From the NCBI RefSeq assembly GCF_006636205.1, contig NZ_VIGB01000003.1, positions 1,488,001 through 1,552,000 on the forward strand: DNA of 64,000 bases, written 5' to 3'. Origin of the DNA: Kitasatospora acidiphila (GTDB lineage: Bacteria > Actinomycetota > Actinomycetes > Streptomycetales > Streptomycetaceae). The notes under the pieces are model-generated. The model searched no databases. It saw only the letters and a program-made list of their open reading frames with translations, and was not told the DNA's origin. Positions within the stretch are counted from its first letter, which is position 1, and every line of letters begins with the position of its first letter. A program made the translations under genes and the position numbers. This document shows positions 9,464 to 16,645 of the stretch, piece after piece.

Positions 9464-10019
9464 GCCGATCCTGTGGCTCCGCGACGACACCTGCGGTCTC
9501 GGGCCGTACCGCGCCGATTTGGTGGAGACCTACTGGCGCTGGGAGCAGGATCCCGCGCTCCTGATCGGGTACGGGCGGCAGCAACCCGAGAGCCTCGAAG
9601 CCCGCACGGAGGGCATGGATCACCAATTGCGTGGCGACAACATCCGGTTCACCATCTACGACCTCACCGGGGACGCGCCTGCGCCAGCCGGGGTGGCGAC
9701 GCTGCTGCCGGATCTCGCGGTGCGGACGGCTGAGTACGTTGTGATGCTCGCTCCTGAGAGGCGAGGCAAGGGGCTGGGAACTGCCGCCACCCGCCTGGTT
9801 CTTGACTATGCCTTCCACATCAGCAATCTGCGGATGGTCTGGCTCAAGGTGCTCGCGCCCAACTCTCCGGCGGTCGGGGCCTATCGGAAGGCGGGCTTTC
9901 GGGCAGCGGGGACAGTGCGGCAGGCAGGCTACTGGCTCGGGCGAGTGTGTGATGAGCTCGTCATGGATGCCTTGGTGCAAGAGTTCGAGGGGCCGTCGGT
10001 TGTGAAACGGCTGGTCTGA
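9447..10019 (+). CDS. GNAT acetyltransferase of the lasso cluster (predicted core-lysine acetylase)
   Basis: GNAT-fold protein of about 190 aa. Motif A reads EYVVMLAPERRGKGLGTAATRLVLDYAF, followed by NSPAVGAYRKAGF, typical of RimJ/RimL-type N-acetyltransferases. Its place directly after the B1-B2 gene and the core Lys10 suggest it acetylates the lasso peptide lysine, as described for albusnodin. The start is unclear: the frame is open from 9327, but the protein family should begin near TPEPILWLRDD. The only plausible initiator there is ATC at 9447 with GGAG 6 nt upstream; a base-calling error hiding an ATG or GTG is an alternative. A degraded copy of this gene lies at 11930-12719. Confidence 0.8.
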   Translation: MDSTPEPILWLRDDTCGLGPYRADLVETYWRWEQDPALLIGYGRQQPESLEARTEGMDHQLRGDNIRFTIYDLTGDAPAPAGVATLLPDLAVRTAEYVVMLAPERRGKGLGTAATRLVLDYAFHISNLRMVWLKVLAPNSPAVGAYRKAGFRAAGTVRQAGYWLGRVCDELVMDALVQEFEGPSVVKRLV

Positions 10020-10043
10020 GGCCAAGTTGATTGTGAACTGTCC

Positions 10044-10205
10044 GAGGGCTACCGCGCCCTGCGCATCGCCGAACGTCACGCCGCCGAAGACATCCGGCGT
10101 CGTCCGGACATCCGGGAGCTGGTGGCCGACATGGCAGCACGCGACCGCCGCGGTGCCCTGCCGGGGCTACGCCAGTTCAGCCGTGAGTTGGGAGTCCGAC
10201 CTTGA
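10044..10205 (+). pseudogene. C-terminal fragment of a small regulator-like protein
   Basis: An open frame without a start codon encodes about 53 residues (EGYRALRIAERHAAED ... LRQFSRELGVRP) and ends in TGA overlapping the TTG start of the flavoprotein. Coupled stops suggest it was once the first gene of the flavoprotein-NUDIX unit. Its 5' part is absent, with the break just after the lasso acetyltransferase stop, so this may be a recombination boundary. I do not recognise a named domain. Confidence 0.45.
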
Positions 10206-10741
10206 GCAAGCCGTTCCTCTACGTCGTCGTGTGCGCCTCCGGCATCGCCGACGACGTGGGCCAGCTGATCTCAGCCGCCCAAGCTGAAGGATGGGCGGTA
10301 GGCGTGGTAGCGACGCCGAACGCGATGGGGTTCATCGATCAGGCCGCCATCGAGAAGCAGACCGGCTACCCGATCCGCTCGGCCTGGCGCACGCCCGAGG
10401 TGCCGGCCTCACTGCCGCCGGCCGACGCCATCGCGGTCGCGCCCGCCACCTTCAACACGATCAACAAGTGGGCGGACGGCCATGCCGACACTCTGGCGCT
10501 CGGCATACTCACCGAGGCCTACGGCCTGGGCATCCCGGTAGCCGCCCAGCCGTACGTCAACTCGGCCCAGGCCGCCCACCCGGCCTACCCGGCCAACGTG
10601 GAGCGACTGAAGGCGATGGGCGTGCTGTTCGGCGACTACATGCCGCACGAGCCGAAGGCCGGCGGGGGGCGTGACCAGTACGACTGGAGCACACCGTTGC
10701 GCCTGCTGCGCCCGGTGCTCGAAGCCAAGACCAAGGCGTAG
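10202..10741 (+). CDS. flavoprotein (PPC decarboxylase-like fold)
   Basis: A 179-aa protein of the flavoprotein/phosphopantothenoylcysteine decarboxylase-like family that binds FMN. It begins with a Rossmann-type strand (LYVVVCASGIADD). The middle PPADAIAVAPATFNTINKWADG matches the FMN-binding PATxNTxxKxAxG signature, followed by an ALGILTEAYGLGIPV strand. The start is TTG 10202, overlapping the preceding stop (TTGA). In Streptomyces this gene type is often followed by NUDIX genes, as here. The actual reaction is not known; it is unlikely to be the main CoA-pathway enzyme because the CoaB half is absent. Confidence 0.75.
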   Translation: MSKPFLYVVVCASGIADDVGQLISAAQAEGWAVGVVATPNAMGFIDQAAIEKQTGYPIRSAWRTPEVPASLPPADAIAVAPATFNTINKWADGHADTLALGILTEAYGLGIPVAAQPYVNSAQAAHPAYPANVERLKAMGVLFGDYMPHEPKAGGGRDQYDWSTPLRLLRPVLEAKTKA

Positions 10742-10767
10742 CCAGCCAGCTCGGGAAGGAGCAGCAG

Positions 10768-11415
10768 GTGGACGTGGTGGGGACCTGGACGGGCAAGTCC
10801 GCCTGTGCGCTCCAAGAGGCGCTGCGCGACACCAACGAGGGGTTCGCGGGCGGCTTGGCATCGGCCTACGGACAGTGGCAAGTTGGCACGCCGATCCGGA
10901 GCTGGTCCCCCGCACCGAGATGCGGCAGCTACTCGACCAGATCCTGGAGACCGCGCCGCCGGCAGTGCAGAAGCGGTTCGCGCTGCTGACCGCCGAAGCC
11001 AGCCCACGCAACGCGGGCCAGGCCCTGCGCGTGGCCATCGCCGTGGTGGTGCGCGACTCCGAGGTACTGCTCGTCTGCCGTCGGGACGACGAGAGCGCTG
11101 GCATCCGCTGGCAGTTCCCAGCAGGCGTCATCAAGCCGGGGGTGAATCCGGCGTCGGCAGCCGTCCGCGAGACGTTAGCCGAGACCGGGATCCACTGCGC
11201 CGTACGCCAACTCCTCGGCGGCCGACTCCATCCGGCTACCGGGGTCTGGTGCGAGTACTTCCTGACTGAGTACCTGGCCGGGGAAGCCCTGAACCAGGAC
11301 ACGGTCGAGAACGCCGACGTCGTGTGGGTTCCAAGAAACGCAGTGCCCGTTCATCCCCGTCGATACCATCTTCCCGCCCATCCTGGCCTCCCTGGAGGAG
11401 CCGCAGCATGACTGA
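10768..11415 (+). pseudogene. HTH-NUDIX hydrolase, broken by two compensating frameshifts
   Basis: Three pieces in alternating frames add up to a known Streptomyces NUDIX protein. The GTG start at 10768 (MDVVGTWTGKSACALQEALR) begins an HTH-like N terminus. After about 10850 the next frame carries LGIGLRTVASW and the NUDIX core (WQFPAGVIKPG ... AAVRETLAETGI). Near 11335 the first frame resumes with FIPVDTIFPPILASLEE to a stop at 11415 that overlaps the next start. The first break fits one lost G in the GGG run at 10848-10850; the second needs an extra base near CCAAGAAAC. The NUDIX box lacks the usual first Glu (Val instead). It is either sequence error or an early pseudogene. Confidence 0.65.
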
Positions 11416-11830
11416 GCAGATCACCGATAAGCCGGGTATCGCCGCCGCCATCGTGGTCCAGGACGGCCGCGTGCTGATGGTGCAGCGCCGGGTCAAGGAA
11501 GGCGAGCTGTCGTGGTAGTTCCCGGCCGGTGAGATCGAGCGGGGAGAGACGGCCGAGGAAGCCGCGGTCCGCGAGACCGCTGAAGAGGTCGGCCTGACGG
11601 TCAAGGCCGTCCGGCTGCTCGGTGAGCGCGTCCACCCGAATACCGGCCGGCAGATGTCCTACAGCGCCTGCGAGATCGTGAGCGGTACCGCTTCAGTGGT
11701 CGACACCGAGGAGTTGGCAGCGCTGGCCTGGGTCACCCACGAGCAGATCGCCGAGTACGTGCCGTACGGGCTGTTCGAGCCGGTGCAGCAGTACCTGGAT
11801 GACGTTCTGATCGGACCCGCCACCAGCTGA
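11408..11830 (+). pseudogene. NUDIX hydrolase interrupted by an in-frame amber codon
   Basis: ATG 11408 overlaps the stop of the upstream NUDIX (ATGACTGA). The reading frame is intact for 141 codons except for TAG at 11516-11518 where W-Q-FPAG is expected, a single C-to-T change from CAG. The NUDIX box itself, GEIERGETAEEAAVRETAEE followed by VGL, has every consensus residue. The C-terminal helix ends YLDDVLIGPATS. Such enzymes hydrolyse nucleoside diphosphate derivatives. Unless the stop is read through or is an error, the product is a 36-aa fragment and the gene is dead. Confidence 0.7.
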
Positions 11831-11835
11831 CCGAC

Positions 11836-11877
11836 GAACACTCATTGCCCCCGCAGTTCTGCGGGCAATGAGTGTTC
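11836..11877 (+). terminator. strong intrinsic terminator after the NUDIX pair
   Basis: A perfect 15-bp stem (GAACACTCATTGCCC with GGGCAATGAGTGTTC) closes a 12-nt loop that itself can pair GCAG with CTGC. It starts 5 bp after the NUDIX stop. Confidence 0.75.
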
Positions 11878-11929
11878 TTGTGCTGGAGCTGCGAGCCCGC
11901 CGCAGCGGGCCGAGCAAGGCGACTACCAG

Positions 11930-11989
11930 GAGTACGTGGTGATGCTCGCTCCCGAGCTGCGCGGCAAGGGGTTGGGAACCGCCGCTAGT
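11930..11989 (+). pseudogene. motif-A remnant of a second lasso-type acetyltransferase
   Basis: Twenty codons read EYVVMLAPELRGKGLGTAAS, nearly identical in protein and DNA to the motif A segment of the acetyltransferase at 9447-10019. No start, and the frame then runs into an unrelated gene. Together with the C-terminal remnant at 12615-12719 it shows that a paralogous copy once stood here and was split. Confidence 0.7.
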
Positions 11990-12067
11990 GCTGTGACCGG
12001 GACGGTCCACCGTGATCGGAAGGCGGCTCGCGGGACGAGCGCGCGCAACGGCTGGTATTACTGGGGC

Positions 12068-12445
12068 ATGCAGGAAGAGACGGCACGCTCCGCGGTCGAC
12101 ACGTTCATCTCCGCGTTCAACGCCTCGGACGACAGCTATGTGACTGCCCTGCTCTCCCAGGCCCTGACCTCAGACGTGGTCTTCTGGGGGCCGTTGGGTC
12201 GCAGCGAAGGAATCGCGGCGGTCGAGCGGTTCGTGCTGGACATCCGGCGCCACCCGGCGGGGACCGGCACGATGGCGCGGTGCTCAGCGGTGGACATGCC
12301 CGACGAGTGGGCCCGGTACCAGTGGGTCTTCACCACGCCGGATGGAGGCCCCCGCCTGGCGGGAACGGACATCGTCCATCTGCGGCGGAGCCGCATCGAC
12401 CAGGTCATCGTCTTTGCGGGGGAGATCGAGCCGTCCGCCTCCTGA
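12068..12445 (+). CDS. SnoaL/NTF2-like protein
   Basis: A 125-aa NTF2-like fold protein of the SnoaL group. The ATG at 12068 begins QEETARSAVDTFISAFNASD, the canonical first helix. Strands FWGPLGRSEGIAAVERFV and YQWVFTTPDG ... GTDIVHLRR follow, with DQVIVFAGEIEP at the end. Members include polyketide cyclases and many small ligand-binding enzymes; the catalytic residue pattern is not decisive here. The gene sits between two halves of a destroyed acetyltransferase, so it arrived by insertion or rearrangement. No convincing Shine-Dalgarno sequence is visible. Confidence 0.7.
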   Translation: MQEETARSAVDTFISAFNASDDSYVTALLSQALTSDVVFWGPLGRSEGIAAVERFVLDIRRHPAGTGTMARCSAVDMPDEWARYQWVFTTPDGGPRLAGTDIVHLRRSRIDQVIVFAGEIEPSAS

Positions 12446-12517
12446 GTCGTCCTGCTGTCGCTCTCCTTCTGGTGAACTTGTCCCTTTCGGCACTCCGGGG
12501 CTGCGGTTCGCGGTCGG

Positions 12518-12612
12518 TCAGGCTGCGGCGTTGAGGGGGCGTCCGCCCCAGCGGATGCCCTTCTCACCGCGGATGCGGGCGCGTTCCTTGCGTCGGGCGG
12601 CAAGTACGGTCG
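12518..12612 (-). mobile_element. C-terminal remnant of an IS5-type transposase
   Basis: On the minus strand the bases encode VLAARRKERARIRGEKG then IRWGGRPLNAAA and a stop. This tail is familiar from IS5-family transposases of Streptomyces (recalled, not searched). Nothing upstream continues the frame: the plus-strand acetyltransferase remnant abuts it. The remaining 353-bp gap (12446-12798) holds only this, that remnant and featureless DNA. Confidence 0.6.
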
Positions 12613-12614
12613 GG

Positions 12615-12719
12615 GCGTTGCGGCAGGCCGGGTACCGGCTCGGGCGGGTTTGCGATGAGCTTGTCATGGATGCCGTGGCGCCGGAGTTCGAGGGGCCGCC
12701 GGTGGTAAAGGGGTTGGTG
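12615..12719 (+). pseudogene. C-terminal remnant of the second lasso-type acetyltransferase
   Basis: The reading ALRQAGYRLGRVCDELVMDA and VAPEFEGPPVVKGLV matches the C terminus of the acetyltransferase at 9447-10019 residue for residue, apart from a few changes. The stop codon of the intact copy is CGA here. Similarity continues for some bases past the stop, so the duplication included flanking DNA. Confidence 0.7.
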
Positions 12720-12798
12720 CGAGGCCGAGTTGGGTTCAGGTATTGGCATGGCCGGGGGCCTCGGGGGCGGTCCCCGGCAGGGGGGGTGTTGGGGCGGG

Positions 12799-13263
12799 TC
12801 AGGGCTCGGGGCTGAGCAGGCCCTTGCGGAGGGCGGCCTCGGGGTCGTCGAAGAGGGCCATTGCGGTGGGCAGCTTCAGGAAGCCGTAGCGCCGGTAGAA
12901 GGGCTCGGTGCCGGGCTTGGCGAAGAGGATGACCTTCCGGTGGCCGCTCGATCTCTCGAGCAGGTGTCTGACGATTCTGTCGCCCAACCCCAGCCCCTGG
13001 TAGTCCGGGTGGACCGCGATGTCGGCGAGGTAGGCGGTGTCGACCCCGTCGCCCAGCACCCGGCCGGCTCCGATGAGCATGTCGCCCGCATAGACGAAGC
13101 AGACGAACATGCTGTTGCTCAGGGCGATGGCCAGCGACTGCGGCGGCTTCTCGCCCATCGACACCATCTTGTAAAGGGCCGACAGCTCGGCCAGGTTGAC
13201 GCGCTTGGCGTCCTCGACCCAGGTACAGTCAATCGTCTTTGCGGTCAGCGTGTTCGTGTTCAT
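12799..13263 (-). CDS. GNAT-family N-acetyltransferase
   Basis: A 154-aa GNAT protein. The conserved core YLADIAVHPDYQGLGLGDRIVRHLLE contains beta4 and the acetyl-CoA pyrophosphate loop (Q-G-L-G), and EPFYRRYGFLKLP is the alpha4/beta6 segment typical of YpeA/ElaA-like N-acetyltransferases. It begins MNTNTLTAKTIDCTWVED. It is divergent from the MocR regulator with under 50 bp between starts, so the two share a promoter region and the regulator may control it. The substrate is unknown. Confidence 0.82.
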   Translation of the reverse strand: MNTNTLTAKTIDCTWVEDAKRVNLAELSALYKMVSMGEKPPQSLAIALSNSMFVCFVYAGDMLIGAGRVLGDGVDTAYLADIAVHPDYQGLGLGDRIVRHLLERSSGHRKVILFAKPGTEPFYRRYGFLKLPTAMALFDDPEAALRKGLLSPEP

Positions 13264-13310
13264 GAGTTCACGCTAGACCTGGTCTGGTACGGGGGAGAGG
13301 AACCAGAGCC

Positions 13311-14732
13311 ATGACGGATTTGGGTACCAGAATGTCGGCTGCCGAGGTCTTGATCAGCCTTGACCGCTGCTCGCCGACGCCGCTGCGGCTCCAGTTGGAG
13401 CAGCGGCTGCGAGATCTGATCCGCGCCGGTGTGTTGACCGCCGGCACGCTGCTGCCGTCCAGCCGCGTACTCGCTGCCGACCTCGGGGTGTCCCGCCGGT
13501 TGGTGGTCGAGGTTTACGAGCAACTCGTTGCTGAAGGCTACCTTATCAGCACCGAACGCTGTGCGACCCGAGTCGGCGTGGTTGCCGCGACAACCGGGTG
13601 CGCCACCACCCAGGAACCGTGGACCCCGCGCTACGATCTGCGCCCGGGCCTTCCCGCCCTGGCGGAGTTCCCGCGCACGGCCTGGCTGCGCGCGCTCACC
13701 CATGCGGTGCGGCAGGCTCCTGACGCCGCCTTCGGCAATCCCGACCCGCGCGGCTCGGCTGTTCTACGGTGTGCAGTGGCCGACTACCTGAGAAGAGCCC
13801 GGGCGGTCGTGGCGCACCCCGACCGCATCATCATCTGCGCCGGCTTCACCCAAGCGCTGTCCCTGCTCACCAGCACACTCGCCACGCTCTCGGGGCGGCC
13901 GACCATCGCGCTGGAGAACCCCGGCGCCGCCGGCCGGGACCGCACCATCACTGCGGCCGGCGGCGACTGGGCGCTGTGCCCCGTTGACGAGCACGGCATG
14001 CAGATCGACCGACTACCGCACCACGCGCAAGCCGCCGTCGTCACCCCCGCCCATCAGTTCCCACTCGGGGCCACGCTGGCACCGCACCGCCGCACCGCGC
14101 TGCTGGACTGGGCCCGCGACGGTCGGCTGGTCATCGAGGACGACTACGACGCGGAGTTCCGCTTCGACCGGCAACCGGTCGGCGCGGTCCAGGGGTTGGC
14201 TCCCGAGCACGTCGCCTACGTCGGCACGGTCAGCAAGACCCTCTCCCCCGCGCTACGGCTGGGCTGGCTGGTGCTGCCGTCCGCGCTGGTCGACGCGGTG
14301 ACGCAGACCAAGAAGGCCTGCGACGTCGGCAGTCCCACCCTCGACCAGCTCGCCCTGGCGCACCTGATCGACAGCGGCGCCTATGAACGCCACCTCCGGC
14401 GGATCCGCAAGCAGTACCACTGCCACCGCGACGCCCTGGTCTCGGCACTCGGCCGGCACCTGCCCCATGCGGAGATCACCGGTGTCGCCGCCGGGATCCA
14501 CCTGGTCGTCCGGTCACCGGGTGCCCCGGATCCGGACCGCCTGGTGATCGCCGCCGCCCACAACGACCTTGCCATCGGCAGCATTTCCCGCTTCCTACTG
14601 GGCGAGGCCCGCGAACACGCCGACCGGATCGTCCTCGGCTACGCCAACATCCGACCGAGCGCCATCGACACCGCCGTCCGCACGCTGGCCGCCCTCGTCC
14701 GGCCGGTGGAGCCGAGCGAGGGCGGTTCGTGA
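13311..14732 (+). CDS. MocR/PdxR-family regulator (GntR HTH fused to PLP aminotransferase domain)
   Basis: A 473-aa transcription factor. Residues 20-85 are a GntR winged helix (LPSSRVLAADLGVSRRLVVE, then VYEQLVAEGYL). Residues about 110-465 are a fold-type I aminotransferase domain that binds PLP as effector: VIEDDYDAEFRFD supplies the Asp, and VGTVSKTLSPALRLGWLVLP the Schiff-base Lys in SKTLSP. Relatives regulate PLP or amino-compound metabolism genes, often the divergent neighbour, which here is the GNAT gene. ATG 13311 follows GGGAGAGGAACCAGAGCC. It is followed after a short gap by the convergent MFS gene. Confidence 0.88.
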   Translation: MTDLGTRMSAAEVLISLDRCSPTPLRLQLEQRLRDLIRAGVLTAGTLLPSSRVLAADLGVSRRLVVEVYEQLVAEGYLISTERCATRVGVVAATTGCATTQEPWTPRYDLRPGLPALAEFPRTAWLRALTHAVRQAPDAAFGNPDPRGSAVLRCAVADYLRRARAVVAHPDRIIICAGFTQALSLLTSTLATLSGRPTIALENPGAAGRDRTITAAGGDWALCPVDEHGMQIDRLPHHAQAAVVTPAHQFPLGATLAPHRRTALLDWARDGRLVIEDDYDAEFRFDRQPVGAVQGLAPEHVAYVGTVSKTLSPALRLGWLVLPSALVDAVTQTKKACDVGSPTLDQLALAHLIDSGAYERHLRRIRKQYHCHRDALVSALGRHLPHAEITGVAAGIHLVVRSPGAPDPDRLVIAAAHNDLAIGSISRFLLGEAREHADRIVLGYANIRPSAIDTAVRTLAALVRPVEPSEGGS

Positions 14733-14761
14733 GGGCGTCCCACAAGGGGGCGGGATCGAGG

Positions 14762-16171
14762 TCAGCTCTGCGACAGTCGGGCTGTTGACGATCCGTCAGT
14801 GACAACCCGGTTGCCCTGGGGCGGAATTGTGAGGGCGGCGGCCTGTTCCAGGCCCATGCCCTTGGTCTCCTCCGCCCAACGCACGCTCACCAGCAGGCCG
14901 ATCGCCGTCAGGGCGGCGGCCAGCAGCATGGTGGGACCGATGCCGAGGCCGGTCAGGGCAACCGGGAGCAGGAAGGTGCCCACGGCCGCGCCGATCCGGC
15001 TGACCGAGGTGGCCAGGCCAACGGCCGTGGCGCGGACGGACGTCGGGAAGAGCTCGTTGGGGTACGTCCAGTCAAGGACGTTGGGGCCGCCGCACAGGAA
15101 CGCGTAGGCGCAGAGGGCGAGTAGGGCCAGCAGGGCGGGGGCGGTGGGCCAGACGCCGAGGAAGACCAGCGGCACGATCATCAGCGCGAACGACCAGATG
15201 ATCGTGGGCCGGCGGCCGTGGCTGTCGATGGCCCGCAGCGCTGGGTAGCAGCCGATCAGGAAGACCAGGCTGATCAGGCCGGTGCCCAGGGTGTCCATCA
15301 CGGTGCCGCCGGGCAGGCCGAAGGAGCCCAGGATGGCCGGGCCGAAGGTCAGCATCGCGAACAGCGGGGCCACCTGGCAGAGGAAGAACAGCCCGCAGAA
15401 CAGGGTGCGGCGACGGTAGGCCGGGCTGAACAGCACGCGCAGCGAACCGGTGTCCAGCCGTTCACCGTCCAACGCCTGGGCTCCGCCGCCGAGTTCCTCG
15501 ACGGTGACGTCGCGACCGAGGTGCTTGCGCACCACCGCGACCGCCTCCTCGCCGCGGCCGTGCTGGGCGAGCCAGAGCGGCGACTCCGGCGAGCCGCGCC
15601 TGATCACCAGGAAGAACACGCAGAGCACGGCCGAACTCGCCTGCATCCAGCGCCAGCTGCCCGACCCGCCCAGCTGCAGGAACAGGTAGCCGACCACGTA
15701 CGCCAGCACCGAGCCGGCGTACCAGGCGACGATCTGCTTGCCGAGCAGCCGGCCGCGCTCCTTGATCGGCAGCCATTCTGCCAGCAGGGAGGTGGCGATC
15801 GGGTAGTCGGCGGCCACCGCCATGCCGAGCACGAAGCGCAGCGCGACGATCGCCCAGACGTCCGTGGCCCAGAAGGACGCGATCGAGCAGACCACCATCA
15901 CCAGCAGGTCGAGGGTGTACATCACCTCGCGGCCGATCCGGTCCGTCAGCACGCCGAACACCGCCCCGCCGACGAACATCCCGACCAGCGCCGAGGCGCC
16001 GATCAAGCTCACATCGGCCGTGCTCAAACCCAGTTCGGGGGTCATGCCGATCAGGGCCACGCCGACGATGCTGAGGATGTAGCCGTCCAGCAACGGCCCG
16101 CCGGAGCAGGCCAGTGCCAGGCGGCGGTGAAAGGCCGAATACGGTGCGTTGTCGATCACTGTGGAGGACAT
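14762..16171 (-). CDS. MFS transporter of the sugar porter/metabolite:H+ symporter type
   Basis: A 469-aa membrane transporter with twelve predicted helices. ATG 16171 (MSSTVIDNAPYSAFHRRLAL) is preferred over the longer frame to 16579, whose extension is antisense to other DNA and contains the lectin-like fragment. The MFS signature GVLTDRIGREVMY sits between TM2 and TM3, RFVLGMAVAADYPIATSLLA follows TM4, and a second-half DSHGRRPTIIW loop and ELFPTSVRATAVGL are typical of the sugar/aromatic-acid transporter branch. Upstream, GGAATGTCCTCC is the start context. The substrate is undetermined. Confidence 0.85.
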   Translation of the reverse strand: MSSTVIDNAPYSAFHRRLALACSGGPLLDGYILSIVGVALIGMTPELGLSTADVSLIGASALVGMFVGGAVFGVLTDRIGREVMYTLDLLVMVVCSIASFWATDVWAIVALRFVLGMAVAADYPIATSLLAEWLPIKERGRLLGKQIVAWYAGSVLAYVVGYLFLQLGGSGSWRWMQASSAVLCVFFLVIRRGSPESPLWLAQHGRGEEAVAVVRKHLGRDVTVEELGGGAQALDGERLDTGSLRVLFSPAYRRRTLFCGLFFLCQVAPLFAMLTFGPAILGSFGLPGGTVMDTLGTGLISLVFLIGCYPALRAIDSHGRRPTIIWSFALMIVPLVFLGVWPTAPALLALLALCAYAFLCGGPNVLDWTYPNELFPTSVRATAVGLATSVSRIGAAVGTFLLPVALTGLGIGPTMLLAAALTAIGLLVSVRWAEETKGMGLEQAAALTIPPQGNRVVTDGSSTARLSQS

Positions 16172-16338
16172 TCCAACCACTATGAGAACCCGAGTGTCTA
16201 CCCGGCAGGGACCAAAGTCCTCGGAATTACTCACGGAGGTCCCGGGTCCGGCGATATCGCACCGCGATCTGCACCACAGCGCCACCCTGCCAAGGGATGG
16301 TGGGAGAGGGCGTGGGGCGGCCCGGATGACAACGAGCC

Positions 16339-16361
16339 GGGGACCGCGTGGTGCGGTCCCC
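16339..16361 (-). terminator. hairpin downstream of lectin fragment
   Basis: GGGGACCGC pairs with GCGGTCCCC around a 5-nt loop (GTGGT), 35 bp after the lectin stop on the minus strand. Confidence 0.5.
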
Positions 16362-16395
16362 GACCGTCGAATCAAGCGATCGTGCTGCGCGCCGA

Positions 16396-16539
16396 TCAGG
16401 TGTAGCAGTAGTCCAGGGTGCTCTGCTGGCCGTTGTTGTAGGTGTTGGTGGCCCAGGTCGGGTTGCCGGCGCTGTTGTAGAAGACGAAGTTGCCGTCGTT
16501 CTGCATCACGGCCTGGCCGCCGGGGGCCGGGTTGAGGGC
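16396..16539 (-). pseudogene. C-terminal fragment of a bulb-type (mannose-binding) lectin protein
   Basis: Minus-strand codons read GGQAVMQNDGNFVFYNSAGN followed by PTWATNTYNN and end STLDYCYT. The QxDGNxVxY element is the B-lectin mannose-binding repeat. Upstream residues in the same frame are not lectin-like and there is no signal peptide, so the N-terminal part has been lost or lies in another frame. It retains a terminator. It is probably the tail of a former secreted lectin or lectin-tagged enzyme. Confidence 0.55.
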
Positions 16540-16645
16540 GCCCAGGGTGCACAGATGCCGTGTTGGCGCCGCCCAGCACATGCAGGCGGCACCTGCGCGC
16601 GGGCCGTTATCAACTAATCTGAACCGTAAGTGACTTGGCAACACA

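Noticed and set aside
16172..16579. Longer MFS protein reading through the lectin-like region
   Set aside because: The frame lacks hydrophobic character there, and ATG 16171 starts the normal MFS N terminus.
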